From Symsagittifera roscoffensis (lineage: Eukaryota > Xenacoelomorpha > Acoela > Convolutidae): a stretch of DNA of 60,000 nt. Location: NCBI RefSeq assembly GCF_963678635.1, contig NC_087064.1, positions 22,618,509 through 22,678,508 of the forward strand, read 5' to 3'. A program made the translations under genes and the position numbers. Shown piece by piece: positions 29,201 through 40,711 of the stretch. A model generated the notes under the pieces. That model was given only the letters and a program-made list of their open reading frames with translations, was not told the origin of the DNA and did no database searches. The first letter of the stretch is position 1. The number at the start of each line of letters is the position of its first letter.

Positions 29201-29690
29201 AACAACGATAGAATAAAACAACTAGAACTCCTGCCTCTATCTATGTACTTCGAATTACACGATTCCCTACTCCTACTATCCATCATGCAAGGAAACTATA
29301 GCATCAGAAAACCCGTATAAATAAAGAACAACCCTGGAAATGACATCAATACAAGACAAACCAGCGGTATTCAATTAAATATTGAAAAAACAAGAACAAA
29401 AAAAGCCTATGAAAACTTCTGGAAGAGATCTAGCAGACTGTTGAATATCATTACTAAGAAAACAACCTACGAGATTAGCGAGCTGACGAAGCCGGTTTTA
29501 TCAAAAATCTACCGGAAGTTTTTTGAACAATAAAGTGAAATAAACTCATGCACATAGAGAATCATCTGCCATTGTGGCAATTGCAATACGACGCAGAAAA
29601 TATAAGTGACTAAAACTGTGGGGTGCAAACCCTTGAGCCAAGAGCTCTAAAGACTGACCTACTACTGCCTACTACTACTATTTCATTTCT
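26296..29690 (+). mobile_element. Nearly full-length but dead non-LTR retrotransposon (CR1/L2/Jockey-like)
   Basis: Order of recognisable parts on the plus strand: ORF1 basic/coiled region at about 26300-26750 (KRIGKYTEGRNRTIVIELD, VYVSKELTLEE); AP endonuclease at about 26800-27530 (GGVLIGVRD, YNPTEKSSYR, YRSDHLAY); RT at about 27640-28940 (SGPDNIGNLILKN, FRKALDSVPHQKL, SGVPQGSIIRPL, FGYADDFKLV); C-terminal region 28949-29535 (FLKRNVSNLANKHMKLNAYK, IEKIQKRATSWI). Many stops and frameshifts interrupt it. The endonuclease's usual ET catalytic motif reads ICPTDRP. The 3' end carries a (CTA)n-like tail at about 29659-29681, as in simple-repeat-tailed LINE clades. Confidence 0.8.
28949..29320 (+). 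pseudogene. C-terminal (thumb and downstream) segment of LINE relic 2
   Basis: 123 codons without a stop. It continues the RT frame, which is interrupted by a TAG at 28919-28921, and contains the conserved post-RT pattern KQKDLGI (just upstream), LNWKANCDKRCSKAWRAFYFLKRN, YVVPVKAYASQAW and QKRATSWILG. Further remnants of the same domain reach about 29533. Confidence 0.75.
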
Positions 29691-29786
29691 GATACACCAA
29701 TTTGAAATTGCATCTGCGTCAAACCAATTTGAGTGCTTTAATAAAAAATGCACGACCCGTGAAAGAAATTAGTTGGTTTTTGTAAC

Positions 29787-30386
29787 CCAGCCCATTAAAA
29801 GTCATGCTCAGCGACACTTCACAAAAATTTGGTATCCAGCCATGATCTAGGTTGTTCTTTTTTTACACTAATACTTCATTATCACGGTAACTAAGTTGCT
29901 GCACTAAGTAAATCTTCAAGGTTTTTACTCATGGCTACACTTTGAAATGAATTAAAACGAACAAATTGCCACAACTTGGAGCATTTGAACAGTAAAACTC
30001 ATCTTGTTTGAGGGATCAATCCCAGGTCATAGGTCCGAATCCATAAGACCTACATATTTACCGGTCAAACAACCGGTCAAACAACTACTGGAAATGCATA
30101 AATTATTTATAACTAGTTGCAAAACGTTCAAACAGATACTCAAGAAATGCTACTGAACTATTTTGCAAACATTTTGCATTCAAAGACTAATTTTCCAGTC
30201 TAAATTTGTGTCTCAAGGTTCTCTGAAAAACAAAATTGCTTGCAAATATCTGTCAAATAATTACAATTGCACTTTTAAATTATTTTTGTATGTCCAAACT
30301 TTTTGCAAGCCTCTATACCTGTCAAGAATAACTTTTAAAAAATAAAGAGAGTAAGATGGTTGGCAATCAACCCATCCAGATTTCAA
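29787..30386 (+). repeat. Dispersed repeat C, copy 2
   Basis: Same orientation and block order as copy 1 at 23170-23556. An extra segment of about 200 bp lies at roughly 30105-30305. It also contains a short internal duplication, ACCGGTCAAACA twice near 30060-30081. Confidence 0.75.
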
Positions 30387-32508
30387 ACGTTAATTAATAA
30401 AGGAATCCTACATCAATACTTGTGCCATTCCCCGGATGACACAGTCGAACCTTCCGACGCACGCCGAGATCATTATGAAAAGTGTTGTTACCGAAGATCC
30501 ATTGAAAAGGAGGCTCATTATGTTCCAGATTTTTAAATTTTCAAAATTTCGACCTGGAGAGTAACATTTCTGAGAAATATCAAAAACGGCCAAATTGACG
30601 GAAAATATACAAAAAAAAACATAACAGCCGATTTCCAGACAGAAAATAGTCGGGAAAAGAGAGAGAAAAATAAAAGACAAACGAAGCCTCTTCTCGTACA
30701 CGAGTATACGACAAGGTGCTTATCAGCAGAAGACAGTGGAAAAGGAAGGTCCAGTGGGACATTTGGGACGGATTCGAACACTCTCGTGCATCAGAAATTG
30801 GGAGATAACATCGTTATTAACGGAAGAGATCGGAATTGGAGGCCCAGTGGCCAGAGACTTTCGACAAAATTTCACGACTTAAAAGCTGCTGTGATGCCCT
30901 GAACGCATTTAATTTACTCCGATATTGATTAGGTATTTCAGAGCATGGGCAGTTAGAATCGAGAAAAAGAATCAACCCACCTCTAATGGATTTAGTATAT
31001 AACTGTTAGTGAAAATATATCTAATTGTGGTTCTCTAGCCGGACTTCTAATGGTATTAGTGTTGTCTGGTGATCCGAGACCCAGCTATGTGGTTAATTTT
31101 GCATGCAAACGAAAGCTGATCAAGTTTGGCGGATGGCCTAAAAATGGTAACACAAAGTTAACCCTTACAGTGCAGAAAAACATCTGGCTAGTTCAAGACG
31201 GTTAAAAACGAGTGGGTTTAGGGCAACGGACGTCAGCCAGTCGTCATCAGGACCTTTTCCTACGCTCAGTCGCTATGTAATGTCTGGGTGAATGGTACAA
31301 AGACGTTTTTATGGCGCACCTGGGTGGGCCTCATAAAGGCAATAGACCATCACGGTCAGCAAACATTTCAGCCATGAACCCTCCGCTACGGGCGTATGCC
31401 CGAGTAAAAAGCCTTTTTGTCCTGCATTCTACTAGACGGAAGATTCTGACTAGCAAGAAATAGCTTTTTTTTTACCCTAGTCAAGACTAAAAACTACGGG
31501 GTCGGAGTGTTAGATGGGAAGTCATGATCGCGCTTATCCGAAGGCTGGCTCTGGGACCAAAACAACTAAACAAAAAGCGTGAAGACAAACAAAAATAATG
31601 CATTAGCAAGAAAAAGCCAAAAACAAGTTTAATTTAAAACAAAAAAAAAACAAAAAACAGTAAAAACCCAAAAAAGCTAAAAGTGTAAAAAACATAAAAT
31701 CGCAGTTTAAACATTAATTCCGGACAAGATACAATTCGACCTTCCAATTTGTTGTTTCAGATTGAATTATAGTTTTTCTGATAGAAAGATCAAGTGTATT
31801 GGTTTTCGATTAGGTACCCTCCCATGAGTGATGTTTGAGTATTTAAGCACGTAATGATAATTTTGCTGGTGAACGGTGGGTAGAAAGGCAAGCGGATAGA
31901 CGTAATCCAGATGCAGCAGGGGAAAGCAGAGACAACATCCACAACGACTGTTGGGTATCTTGAATACAATTTAGTATATTTCGGGTACTAGTTCAATTAA
32001 CTAATCTGGGGGGGACACAACTGGATCTGTCCGATTGTACCCTCCATCGAATGCGAACTTCCGAGTTAAGGGTCTTAATTCGGGTATTTTGGTGTAAGGC
32101 AGGGTATAGTAAAATCAGCTAATGACTACTAATAGGTTGTTACGCTTGCTATGTATTATTTATTTCGTGTTTCAGTCCAAAACACCCTGATTTTGTCAGC
32201 AAATACCAATTTTTGACCGAACTGCTAACCCCAAATTTTTTTTGGTATTCGAGTTTTTCAGAGCAATATAAAGCATCTGCGCAGTGAGCTACTACGTAGT
32301 TCAAGCCCCCTAAAAAAAAACCGTGGAGAAAAAACTCAGGAGAAAGTGGCAAATTAAAGCTTTTTGATCATTTTTTTTCGTAGCTTTTTAAAGTTGGTCA
32401 ATATGTTTCGAGGATTGAATTTTTGGTTTTTCAGGGTTAAAGAGAGAAAGGTGCTTGCACCAGGAGTTTGCTAGCTCAACGAGCTCAATTATAACAACAA
32501 TTGTAAAG
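30387..32508. other. Unassigned 2.1 kb, no supportable gene
   Basis: Minus-strand ORFs at 30408-30781 are Phe/Leu-rich readings without support. The segment 31000-32130 is less AT-rich and more complex than its surroundings (for example GGGTGAATGGTACAAAGACG, CTACGGGCGTATGCCCGAGT, ACCCTCCATCGAATGCGAAC). It could be an old LTR, 5'UTR or structured RNA, but I recognise no family. Confidence 0.4.
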
Positions 32509-32596
32509 CAACCCTCCGATTAGCTCAGTGGATAAAGATATAGACTTATTAATTAATGGAAGAGGAAGGAAGTGGAGGGTCGAAATCCGATGGTTT
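32509..32596 (+). other. tRNA-like sequence / possible tRNA-derived SINE head
   Basis: TTAGCTCAGTGGATAA (near 32520) matches a pol III A box and tRNA D-arm, and GGGTCGAAATCC (near 32578) matches a B box at tRNA-like spacing. The acceptor and T stems pair poorly (5' side CTCCGAT, 3' side CCGATGG), so it is probably a tRNA pseudogene or SINE head and not a functional tRNA. Confidence 0.4.
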
Positions 32597-33055
32597 TTGG
32601 CCCAATTTTTGCTTCTAAACCTTTTTTGGTCTGGTTTTTTATACTAATCCAGTAGTGCCATGGCTACTGCGCTCGTTTCAAGTATTCTAGAGCGCTTTCA
32701 GTCAGAATTGCGAAAAAAGCCTCTGAGAACCTGCATAGGTAGTGAAAAAAGGCCAGTTTCGCAAACGCATTTTTTTGAAGATCTCAAAGACTAACCAACA
32801 AACCAGAATAACTTTGGTACCATAAGTTGACATTTTTGCTCATTTTCCTAGCCCCCAACTTTTTTCAAGTTGATAGCCTTGGAAAAGATTAACTTTTAGA
32901 AATTGTCAGCTTGGAGGGTCCAAAATTAAGAAACCTTCCGAGCGGAAGAAATTTTCTTCACATAACTCCAAATTTATCCTACAAGGTAGGTTCACTGGGT
33001 CAACTAACCTTGTTTATGTGAATTAGACCGCAAACCGAGGTTTTTCCGCGACGAA
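32597..33055. other. Unassigned spacer
   Basis: AT-rich, no ORF support. GGAGGGTCC and CCTTCCGAGCGG near 32915-32945 already resemble the CCCTCCG repeat words that follow. Confidence 0.4.
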
Positions 33056-33430
33056 AACACTTGATTTTGTAATTTTAATGGAATCCTCAGAATTAATCCT
33101 CCGGAGTCACTTAAGCCTCTTAATAACCCTCCCCAAAGAAAAAAAATTTTGCGGAACCCTCCAAAAAAGTTCAAGTAACACCCTGAGTGTATTTAGCCTT
33201 TTGTGATTCATTTTAATAGTAGCCCGAGACCCCTTTGAAGCAAAAAATTGAAAATTCGGAAATCTCAGGGAACCCTCCGACGTAACCCGCCGGAGTGTAC
33301 TAAGCACCTTAGTTACCTTTCTTAGTGAGTTTTAGAGAACCCTCCGGAAAAACCCCTCCGAGGTGACCTAAGCCCCTCAACAACCCTCCTTAGAGAAATC
33401 TAATGGGACCCTCCGAGGTAATTTAGATGC
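33056..33430. repeat. Degenerate CCCTCCG-type tandem repeat
   Basis: AACCCTCC and CTCCGGAGT..ACTTAAGCC..TTAATAACCCTCC recur at least eight times with irregular spacing (near 33098, 33130, 33160, 33270, 33340, 33385, 33410). Seen directly; period and origin uncertain. Confidence 0.65.
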
Positions 33431-33578
33431 ACTAAGAACACCTTTAAAACTGAAATAGAAGGTCAAATACGTACGGGGTATGTGTACAAGTAGTAAATAT
33501 ACCGTTTGACTCTGGATTATAGATTGGCTTCATCAAAAGTACCTGAACAAATTTTTTCGATTATTTTTTTGGTTGTGT

Positions 33579-33831
33579 GGTTGCCTTGAGCCACTTAGTA
33601 GGAAGGCTCGGACAATCCGGGAACACATAGAAGAAGACCTCGGTGAGTGTATTAGGTTAGACATACTCACTTGTGAAGAAAAAAATTGTTTCTTACTCTC
33701 GTGCACTTGAAACTCTTCGAGTGGGCGAGAAGTTTTTCCAAGATTCCAAAGACTTTCGATCAAAGGTTGCCTTGAGCTACCTAATAGGAAAGCTCGGGCA
33801 ATTGCAGGACACATAGAAGAGAACTTCGGTG
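33579..33831 (+). repeat. Duplicated ~65-bp exon-like unit, period 186 bp
   Basis: 33579-33645 and 33765-33831 share GGTTGCCTTGAGC.AC, TAGGAA.GCTCGG, ACACATAGAAGA and TTCGGTG/CTCGGTG. On the plus strand both can encode similar helical peptides (RKARTIREHIEEDL and RKARAIAGHIEENF). The first is followed by GTGAGT, a consensus donor; the second has GTGGCT instead. This may be a tandemly duplicated small exon or a fragment of a retroelement gag. Nothing else supports a gene. Confidence 0.5.
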
Positions 33832-33845
33832 GCTGCAGTAACAAA

Positions 33846-34324
33846 AAAAAACACTCACTTGAGACGACAGTATCCTGCGCTTTCTTTTTTTAAATTTAAT
33901 TTAATTGAGGTAAGTCTTTTTCTCTAAGATAAGGCTTTACTTTATCCTTATTGCTATTTTACAAAAACTTGTTTGATTTGATGCGAGGCAGTGATTTGAT
34001 ACAAATAGAGAGGCAAATTGATATTGATAGGAGAGATGGCTGTCACCTATGGGTCCTGTTGTTATTTTACTGTTGATTGTGTTTTTGTGTATTGTTTATT
34101 GTATCCTGCCTACTTTTGCGATACCATTATAAACTAACTGTTTTTAGCGGAATTAGTAATGACTCAATTCTGGGCAGACCCAGTGTTTAATCTTAGCTGA
34201 GTCGTTCATAGAGTTTCTAAGAGACTAAAGTTTTTAATTTTGGAAGAATTGAGTATAGAAGCACATAAGTTTATTTTTTTTCTGAAACTTGTGCACTATC
34301 GTCGAAAATTTTTTGTAAACTCAC
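33846..34324. other. Spacer upstream of gypsy relic 2
   Basis: AT-rich, possibly the leader or LTR side of the following plus-strand element. No paired LTR was identified. Confidence 0.35.
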
Positions 34325-35300
34325 TTGTCCCAAAATATGGAACGGGAAGACTCGTTAGTAGAAGTGATTAAGATTCCCAAGCGGAGATTGAAATTGCGGC
34401 GCAACCAAACTTTTGTTAGCAGTACCTCCGACGTTATTGTTAGTGAGGCAACGAGTGAAGAACGCGGTGATCTTTTAGTGAGCGGATTGAAACTAAGAAG
34501 CAAAAAGAATCTAGATGGCAATGAAGCGCGAACCTCCGTTGCCGGGACTACGAACTTAACCCCACCCGATCGTTTCGAGGAAGAGGAACAAATGTTACTC
34601 CCGAAACGACCGCCACCATCATGACGATCTTGCAGGATCTGGCGACGACCAATAGCGATAGTCGGTGAAAGGAACAATCCTCCCTAGAAGGCACGGCCCT
34701 AAACTGTGTTATGGCGAAAAGAACAAATGAACGTGACAGTGCTCCTAAGATCTTCGATATTTTGCTGAATCGTTTCGGCTCGTGTGTGCACGGGCATCAG
34801 GCGATGGCGAAAATTGAAATTAGGCGCCACAGGGATGATGAGTCCATTGACCTCGAGCTGCTGGATGTCCTTCTCAGCAGCTTGAGTTGTTTGATGACCT
34901 TGAGCTGCTGAAAAGGAGGTGTAACCCTGATGAAAGATTCTTTAAAAAATTAAGCCATAGCTTCAAAGTTCACGGCCGGAGTGAGGAGTGACGAGCTGAA
35001 ATCAATGTTGATCACACAAATTACCTTGTCAGTGTTGTTACGCACGATGATTTGCGCATGGAGTTGCGCGACTACCTGCTCATAAAGCCGAGGGCTCAGA
35101 ATCGCTGCACCGATTACGGTAACTAAAGTGGATTGAAAACCGGCACGGGTTCCGGTTGATAAAAACTTCGTGATGAAAAAGATAAGAGGAGGTCATGCGC
35201 AAATTGTGGTTTGCTGGACCACCACCTGTCAGTATCTTCCACTTACAAACAAAGCATGAAGGCAATCGGTTAATTCCTTGACGACGTGGACGCGAAGGAT
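34325..35300 (+). pseudogene. gag: gag-like region of gypsy relic 2
   Basis: 34325-34624 encodes a charged 99-aa product (VIKIPKRRLKLRRN ... RFEEEEQMLLPKR). Near 35190-35260 an out-of-frame segment reads RRSCANCGLLDHHLSVS, a retroviral CCHC knuckle (C-x2-C-x4-H-x4-C) whose last Cys has become Ser. The frames between are broken. Inferred role: Gag with nucleocapsid. Confidence 0.5.
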
Positions 35301-35849
35301 GAGAACCACGAAGATTATGAGAGAGGGCTTATGATGAAAGTTTTTTTTTGCAACCTTGAAGGGCTCTTCAAATCAGACTGCACTGAATTTTGTGGTGTAT
35401 TAGCAGACGCGAAGCAACCCTGACACGAAGAAGCGCTTTCAGGAGTGAAGGCCAGTCGAACACGCCTCATGAACGAAGCTGAATCGCGAAAGAAATAAAA
35501 GTCACAAGGCACCTTCGCAATCAATAAGGTGAAGACATTTTCAGATGACGCGAATGCCTCAAATCTGGAGGCCGTTCCAGCTAACATGCTTAAGATGGAT
35601 TATGGCCCAGCGGCTTGGACCGCATTACAGAAGTTTCAACGATAAATAGCTACGAAAGAAATTTAACAGGGCGTGAGGTCTGAACTGGAAAATACAGAGT
35701 TGCGCGAGAAACTGGATACCTTGGAAAAAATCAAGAAAACAGAAAACAAGGAGATATCTAAGTTATCATAGGTTGTTGCAATTTTGTGTAACATGAGATT
35801 AGAGAGGAACGCTCGACACCTCACAGGGAAGGAGCTATGTGAATGACCC

Positions 35850-36730
35850 CACACAGATCAGAGACATGTAGCAAAGAAATTGAGATGTTGATGGAATATG
35901 ATATGATAGAGCCGTCAAAGTGTCCGTGGGCTTGTGGGGTGATTATAGCTCAGAATAAATTGGTCAACTAGGGTTTTGTTGCTAGTTCCGCTATTTGAAC
36001 GTAGTAACGATAAAAGATGCATACCCGATCCCTCGAATTGATGAAAGTCTCTCGGAATTGGGAGACGCAAAATTCTTCAAGACGTTGATTGTGAGCTCTG
36101 CGTTCTGGCAACTGCCCCTCAGGAAGCAGGACCGAGAAAAAGGAAGCAGGACAAAGTCTTCACTTGCATGAAACATGCCCGCCTGAATTGTAAGCCGTCC
36201 AGGAGCCAGTTCCTGATGAACTGAAGTATAGTATCCAGGTCACCTTGTAGATACACACGGAGTCAGACCAGACCTTGAAGCGGTTGAGGCAGTGCTGACA
36301 TGGGGGGCACCGAAAACCGACACCTAATTAATGAGATTTCTCGGCTTCACTATTTACTATCGTGAATTCATTAAATTCATGTCGACAAGATATACCCTAT
36401 GCGGTAAATAATGCGGAATAAAACTGGACCCATGAGGCTCAAGTCTCTTTTGAAAATATCAAGCACGAACTTTGCGAGGCTTCCGTCCTCGGTATGCCTA
36501 CCGAGAAAGGAATGTTCGAAATGGCCACGGATGCATCAAAAATCGCTATCTCGGGCATACTCCATCAGGAACAAGAATGGAACGGAAAGACTCTCCTCCG
36601 ACCCATAGCATATGGGAGTAAATTTCTAAGCGACACTGCGATGAAGTGCGGTGCACCAAAGGCGGAAATTTTTGCACTGATTTGTTTTGTGGAGAATTAT
36701 AGAGCCGTTTTTAGGGAGTGTTCCCTTTAA
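35850..36730 (+). pseudogene. pol: RT and RNase H of gypsy relic 2
   Basis: Near 35880-35970: EIEMLMEYDMIEPSKCPWACGVIIAQN, a typical entry to the Ty3/gypsy RT (xxLxxGxIxPSxSPWAxPV). Core RT is shredded by stops, and the YxDD box was not found. RNase H is the best-preserved part: 36494-36730 has FEMATDASKIAISGILHQE, PIAYGSKFLS and GAPKAEIFALICFVE, with the catalytic Asp and Glu visible. Confidence 0.7.
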
Positions 36731-37280
36731 ATTGCGCGTTGATATTCGAGCTCCCGCTCCGCTGAAAATGGACCAGATCTTAATCGGTCGCTGTATAGTA
36801 CGATTCAACGGCTATCACATGATTATAAAGCAACGAACCTGTGACAAACACCAAAATACCGACAACTTCAGCAAGAAAATGGAGTTTAATGAGCGAATGG
36901 AAGAGAAGCAGGCTAACCAGGCAGAAATTAAGGATGATTTTTCGTTTTTGGACAAAGACACCTATGAAAAACTGCAATTCACCAGATGGCTTGATGAATC
37001 AGGGCATCCCATATCAAGACATCCCGAACTTCCTTTGTCATACTGAAAACCAGCGTGGCAGGGAGGGTTCGGTTCGTTGATGCAAAAGTGGAGCACGAGC
37101 CAGAAGGGGGAAGTTGACTCAGGAAAATAAACCAGACGCGGATTTGTCCGGGGAGTCGGGTTCCATCATGCCGGTCAGAACAAATTGTCCATGGAGCCGA
37201 TGACAGAGCGATCGAAGGACAGAATTTTGTCCGGGGAGTCGAGAAACATGAAGAGTAAAATTGAATGAGACTATGCTGAC

Positions 37281-37398
37281 TGGTACGTGATCCGAAGATA
37301 CGTCACTCAATTCTTGATGACAGTGGGATTTAATCAACCTATCATGCGTGTAATGCTACTAAAAATGATGGAGCCTAGATTTCGGCGGTCAGCATTGC
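37281..37398 (+). repeat. 118-bp direct repeat, left copy
   Basis: Matches 41336-41453 at all but about five positions; starts TGGTACGTGATCCG and ends CGGTCAGCATTGC. Confidence 0.95.
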
Positions 37399-37779
37399 GA
37401 TCGGAGGGCATTGATAAGGAGGGCACTGTAGTCGATCATGCCGCCGACTTGAGTTAACAGCAGTGTAGCATTGTTCAATTAAGATACTTCCGCATGTCAC
37501 GGTCATCCGTACCAATCTGGAACCCTTAGAGCAAGAGGCGACACGTTTGAAAAAGATATGGTGCCTGTAAATGATGAACAACTCCCATGCTCCGGGAAAA
37601 CAATCAGCGGACAACTTAATGTAGTGAAGACCTATATGACAGCCAGATACCAACTGTCGGACCTTTTAAGGGCTTAGAGAAATGATAGGACGACGAGCAT
37701 TTTAAAGAAATTAATAGAGAATGGAGCGCCCGACATAAGTGACCTAGAAGAGGATAGCTATAAGATCCTGAAGCAATTT

Positions 37780-38803
37780 TACTTGAAGAGAAAGGATTTG
37801 TTGTACCTGAACAAAGACGGGATTGTGGCCTGCAGGCGCAAAGAAGAAGACGATTTCCTTAACAAATATAATTCGATAGTCCTACCTCAGCTGTATCAAA
37901 CTGAATTATTGTTTCACACAACCAGATGGGTCATCATGGCATGGACAAGGTGTACTACCGGATACAAAAGCGGTTTGTATGGCCTAGCTTGAAGAAGGCT
38001 TGCGAGAGGTGGATTTCTGCTTGTCTCTTAAATCAACAAGCGATTTCCTCTGCAATCGATAGAATCATTGGGATTCAAATAAGTAATCAAATAGATCATC
38101 AGAAAATTTGCATGGCGGCCACGGATTATAACCAAGTGCTGGTAGGATCGATCGTTTCACGAAATACATTTAGGCAGAACCTTGCATAACGGCATCAGCG
38201 GAGGAAACCTGCAATATTTTGATAAAAGCCTGGTTCGCTAGACACGGGTGTCTGATCGCGTTCCAGTCCGACAATGGCAAAGCATTTCTCGGTCGCCTCA
38301 CAAAGGAGTCGATAAAAAGGTCACAAGTGGCACAGGCCCACTAAACCACTTATCACTCGCAGACGAATGGCCTGGTCGAGAGGCAAAATCGCAGACTAGT
38401 TTCCATGCTGAGGGTTTATAGCTCACAATACATAGACGAAGACTGGGACAAGCATTTGCCGAAGGTGATGGACGCGTATAATAGTACTGAACATTCCAAC
38501 ACGGGAGTCAGCCCACATACGATGTTGACAGGCCACGAAAAAGCTCTCCTGTTAACGCTCTTTTATACTGAATACGAGGGAAGAAAAACGGCTTCGAAAA
38601 CCCATGTAATTGACCTGATCAGAGCTGAATCTCTTGTGTCGACGAAACATGCAGCAGTTACAGATTATGCAACGTCCACTGCAGTGGGGATGGCAGTAAG
38701 CGTGCAAAAAGTGGCGAACATGAACCCACAGGTGGTCATAATAGCACGATCAAATGACCACTTGCAGGGCCGTACCCGAACACATAGGTTATCAGTGAGG
38801 TGA
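37780..38803 (+). pseudogene. pol: Integrase of gypsy relic 2
   Basis: HHGMDKVYYRIQKRFVWPSL (from about 37928) matches the gypsy integrase zinc domain. The second catalytic Asp is in FQSDNGKAFLGRL (~38265) and the Glu in TNGLVERQNRRL (~38370). It continues as MDAYNSTEHSNTGVSPHTML and TGHEKALLL (from 38405). There are several frame changes and at least one stop between segments; it is not functional. Confidence 0.75.
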
Positions 38804-39092
38804 TTCCGAGAAGCTGGATACCGAGAAGTCAATACACCGTTGTTCTACAAGACAACTGGTCACAGTTGTCTTCATTTTGTCCCCTGGCTACGCCTCACTA
38901 CAATCTGTGTATGCGATGGTCACCTTGTTGTCGGAAGGATGATTTGACGTAGTGATACAGGAACCGAACCGACAGGTTGGTCACAACCTGTATTATCCCT
39001 TCCGATCAGAGCTCTCTGCGGTATGCGTATCGTGCTAAATGAAGGACTGGAGTTAAACTTTGGCTGACTATTGAAAATGAGACAGGGATTTA
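38804..39092 (+). other. Non-coding remnant between integrase and the next ORF of gypsy relic 2
   Basis: Contains a short inverted word pair (ACAACTGGTCACAGTTGT near 38850; CAGGTTGGTCACAACCTG near 38974). No frame recognisable. Confidence 0.35.
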
Positions 39093-39606
39093 ATGATGAA
39101 CACGAACTGGTACACAAGCAACCTGTGGTACAGACAGACGGGTTACGTAAGGAAAGAAGGAGGGACTATGGTTAGGAGAAACGCAACGTCCACTGAAGAA
39201 TACCTTAGGGCTATGGCCTTGAGGACAAAACCCCACGCTAACCCCTGGCTCTATCTGTCTCCACGACTATGTACTCTAGGACTGTATGCGTTCGATCACG
39301 CACCAGCGGTCATTAGGGTGATTTACCAGCACCTGAAGGCGACTCTGGACGCAAGAAAAGAGGCGGGAGCAAACATGTTACAACTGATGAGAGATAATCA
39401 CGATGTCCGTGGAGCGGTTCCAGGCGAATGTGCTGGCAACGAGAGCCGAGTACAAGATATCTGATGCAACCTCCGCTGGGATGGGCGTGGGGTGGACACC
39501 CGCGTTCTTCAACCGTTGCTACCCTAGGGCTTCAATACACCTAAAAGCCAATTTTGTGAGAGACTTTAGAAAGTTGTCTTTTGGCCTTGTGCTGATTTAT
39601 ATGTGA
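39093..39606 (+). pseudogene. Unrecognised coding remnant downstream of integrase
   Basis: 39093-39464 (123 codons) and the overlapping frame 39403-39606 read as one product with one frameshift near 39400: RVIYQHLKATLDARKEAGA, then SVERFQANVLATRAEYKI and RCYPRASIHLKANFVRDF. It looks like a helical, basic protein, possibly Gag-like or a post-pol ORF of the same element. Family not recognised. Confidence 0.4.
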
Positions 39607-40711
39607 CTTTTGGAAATGAAAGCTTCGTGAAAGGACCCGCGGTCCTTTTAACTCAAGTACTGACCGACCTCCGGTTGGATGGCCTTCTCACATTGATAAT
39701 AGTGACGTATGTTCAATTAGGTGACCTGTTTGTACTGTTGAGTTAATTGGAGCAGTTGCAAGGGTCGAAGAGGGAGTTTGATGTGCAGCTAGAGACAGCC
39801 TCTTAAATAAAGAGGAAGGATTGGAGTTACCTGCTTCTTCAATATGTGCTGCAACCGACCAGAAGGAAGCTTAAATGGGGCGGACAGACCGGTCTCTGAT
39901 GAAAATCAACGAAAAAGATGTGGATACAGGTCTCTATTTATCGGTTTGGGCATCGATCCGTTGCCCTTGATTTTTGGATTAAGAGAATTCTTGACGGTGG
40001 CTTACGGACCGACAGTGAGGCTCGCGTTTCCAGACGTGCAAGTATAGGCATATAGACTCTCGTGTATGTGAATCTTCAATCGGTGGTGGATTGCTCAGTG
40101 CTGAATTGGTAGAGCAACAGGAAGTGAGAAGACTGGCAAGCAATAGTAGGCTGTTTGGGAAGATAGCGGAGCCTGGTTGGATGCTGATGGATTTTAGCAA
40201 CAGCTTCAAATGTTGAATGGGCCATGAAGAGCTGTCGAACGTCTAGTTTAGCCCTAAACTCTGGAATTGACGACCAGTTATTAAAGGCACGAAGGATGCG
40301 GTGAAGATTCCGGCTTGGCCTGAGACATACGCTCACGTGAGGTAACACCATGCAACGTGGTTGGCCGATTCAAGCCCATTGCCGGATAGCTGTCCTCAAT
40401 ATACGTTAATCCGAAATATACTGTTGGGGGTGATCAGTCCTGCCCTTGCCCCTAGGATTGGAGCCGCGCAGGACGTGGAAGAGAGATAATTAGAGCCACG
40501 CTTTATTAGCTTAGAGTGATCGGAACCACGCTTTTTTAGTTGGAACGTTGCAGCCCTGCAAACTTTCCAGTTCACCTTCCCTGATGCATGAAGCCGGAAG
40601 AAGAATAAAATTGTGCCATCGTGGAAACCCTAGGTTTCTGCCGGCCATTTGAATGACGTCTATTAACGACCCATTCACCAGTAAAGGCTGAAATGTTTCA
40701 GGCGAGAGACG
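39607..40711 (+). other. Degenerate GC-richer stretch inside gypsy relic 2
   Basis: ORFs on both strands up to about 103 codons lack recognisable motifs. GCTCAGTGCTGAATTGGTAGAGC near 40092 looks like a tRNA D-arm by chance; no B box follows at tRNA spacing. Confidence 0.35.

Noticed and set aside
30680-30850. Minus-strand tRNA candidate with GTTCGAATCC and TGGCCACTGG
   Set aside because: Box spacing is too long and neither acceptor nor T stem pairs.
40085-40125. D-arm-like GCTCAGTGCTGAATTGGTAGAGC
   Set aside because: No B box downstream at tRNA distance; lies in retroelement debris.
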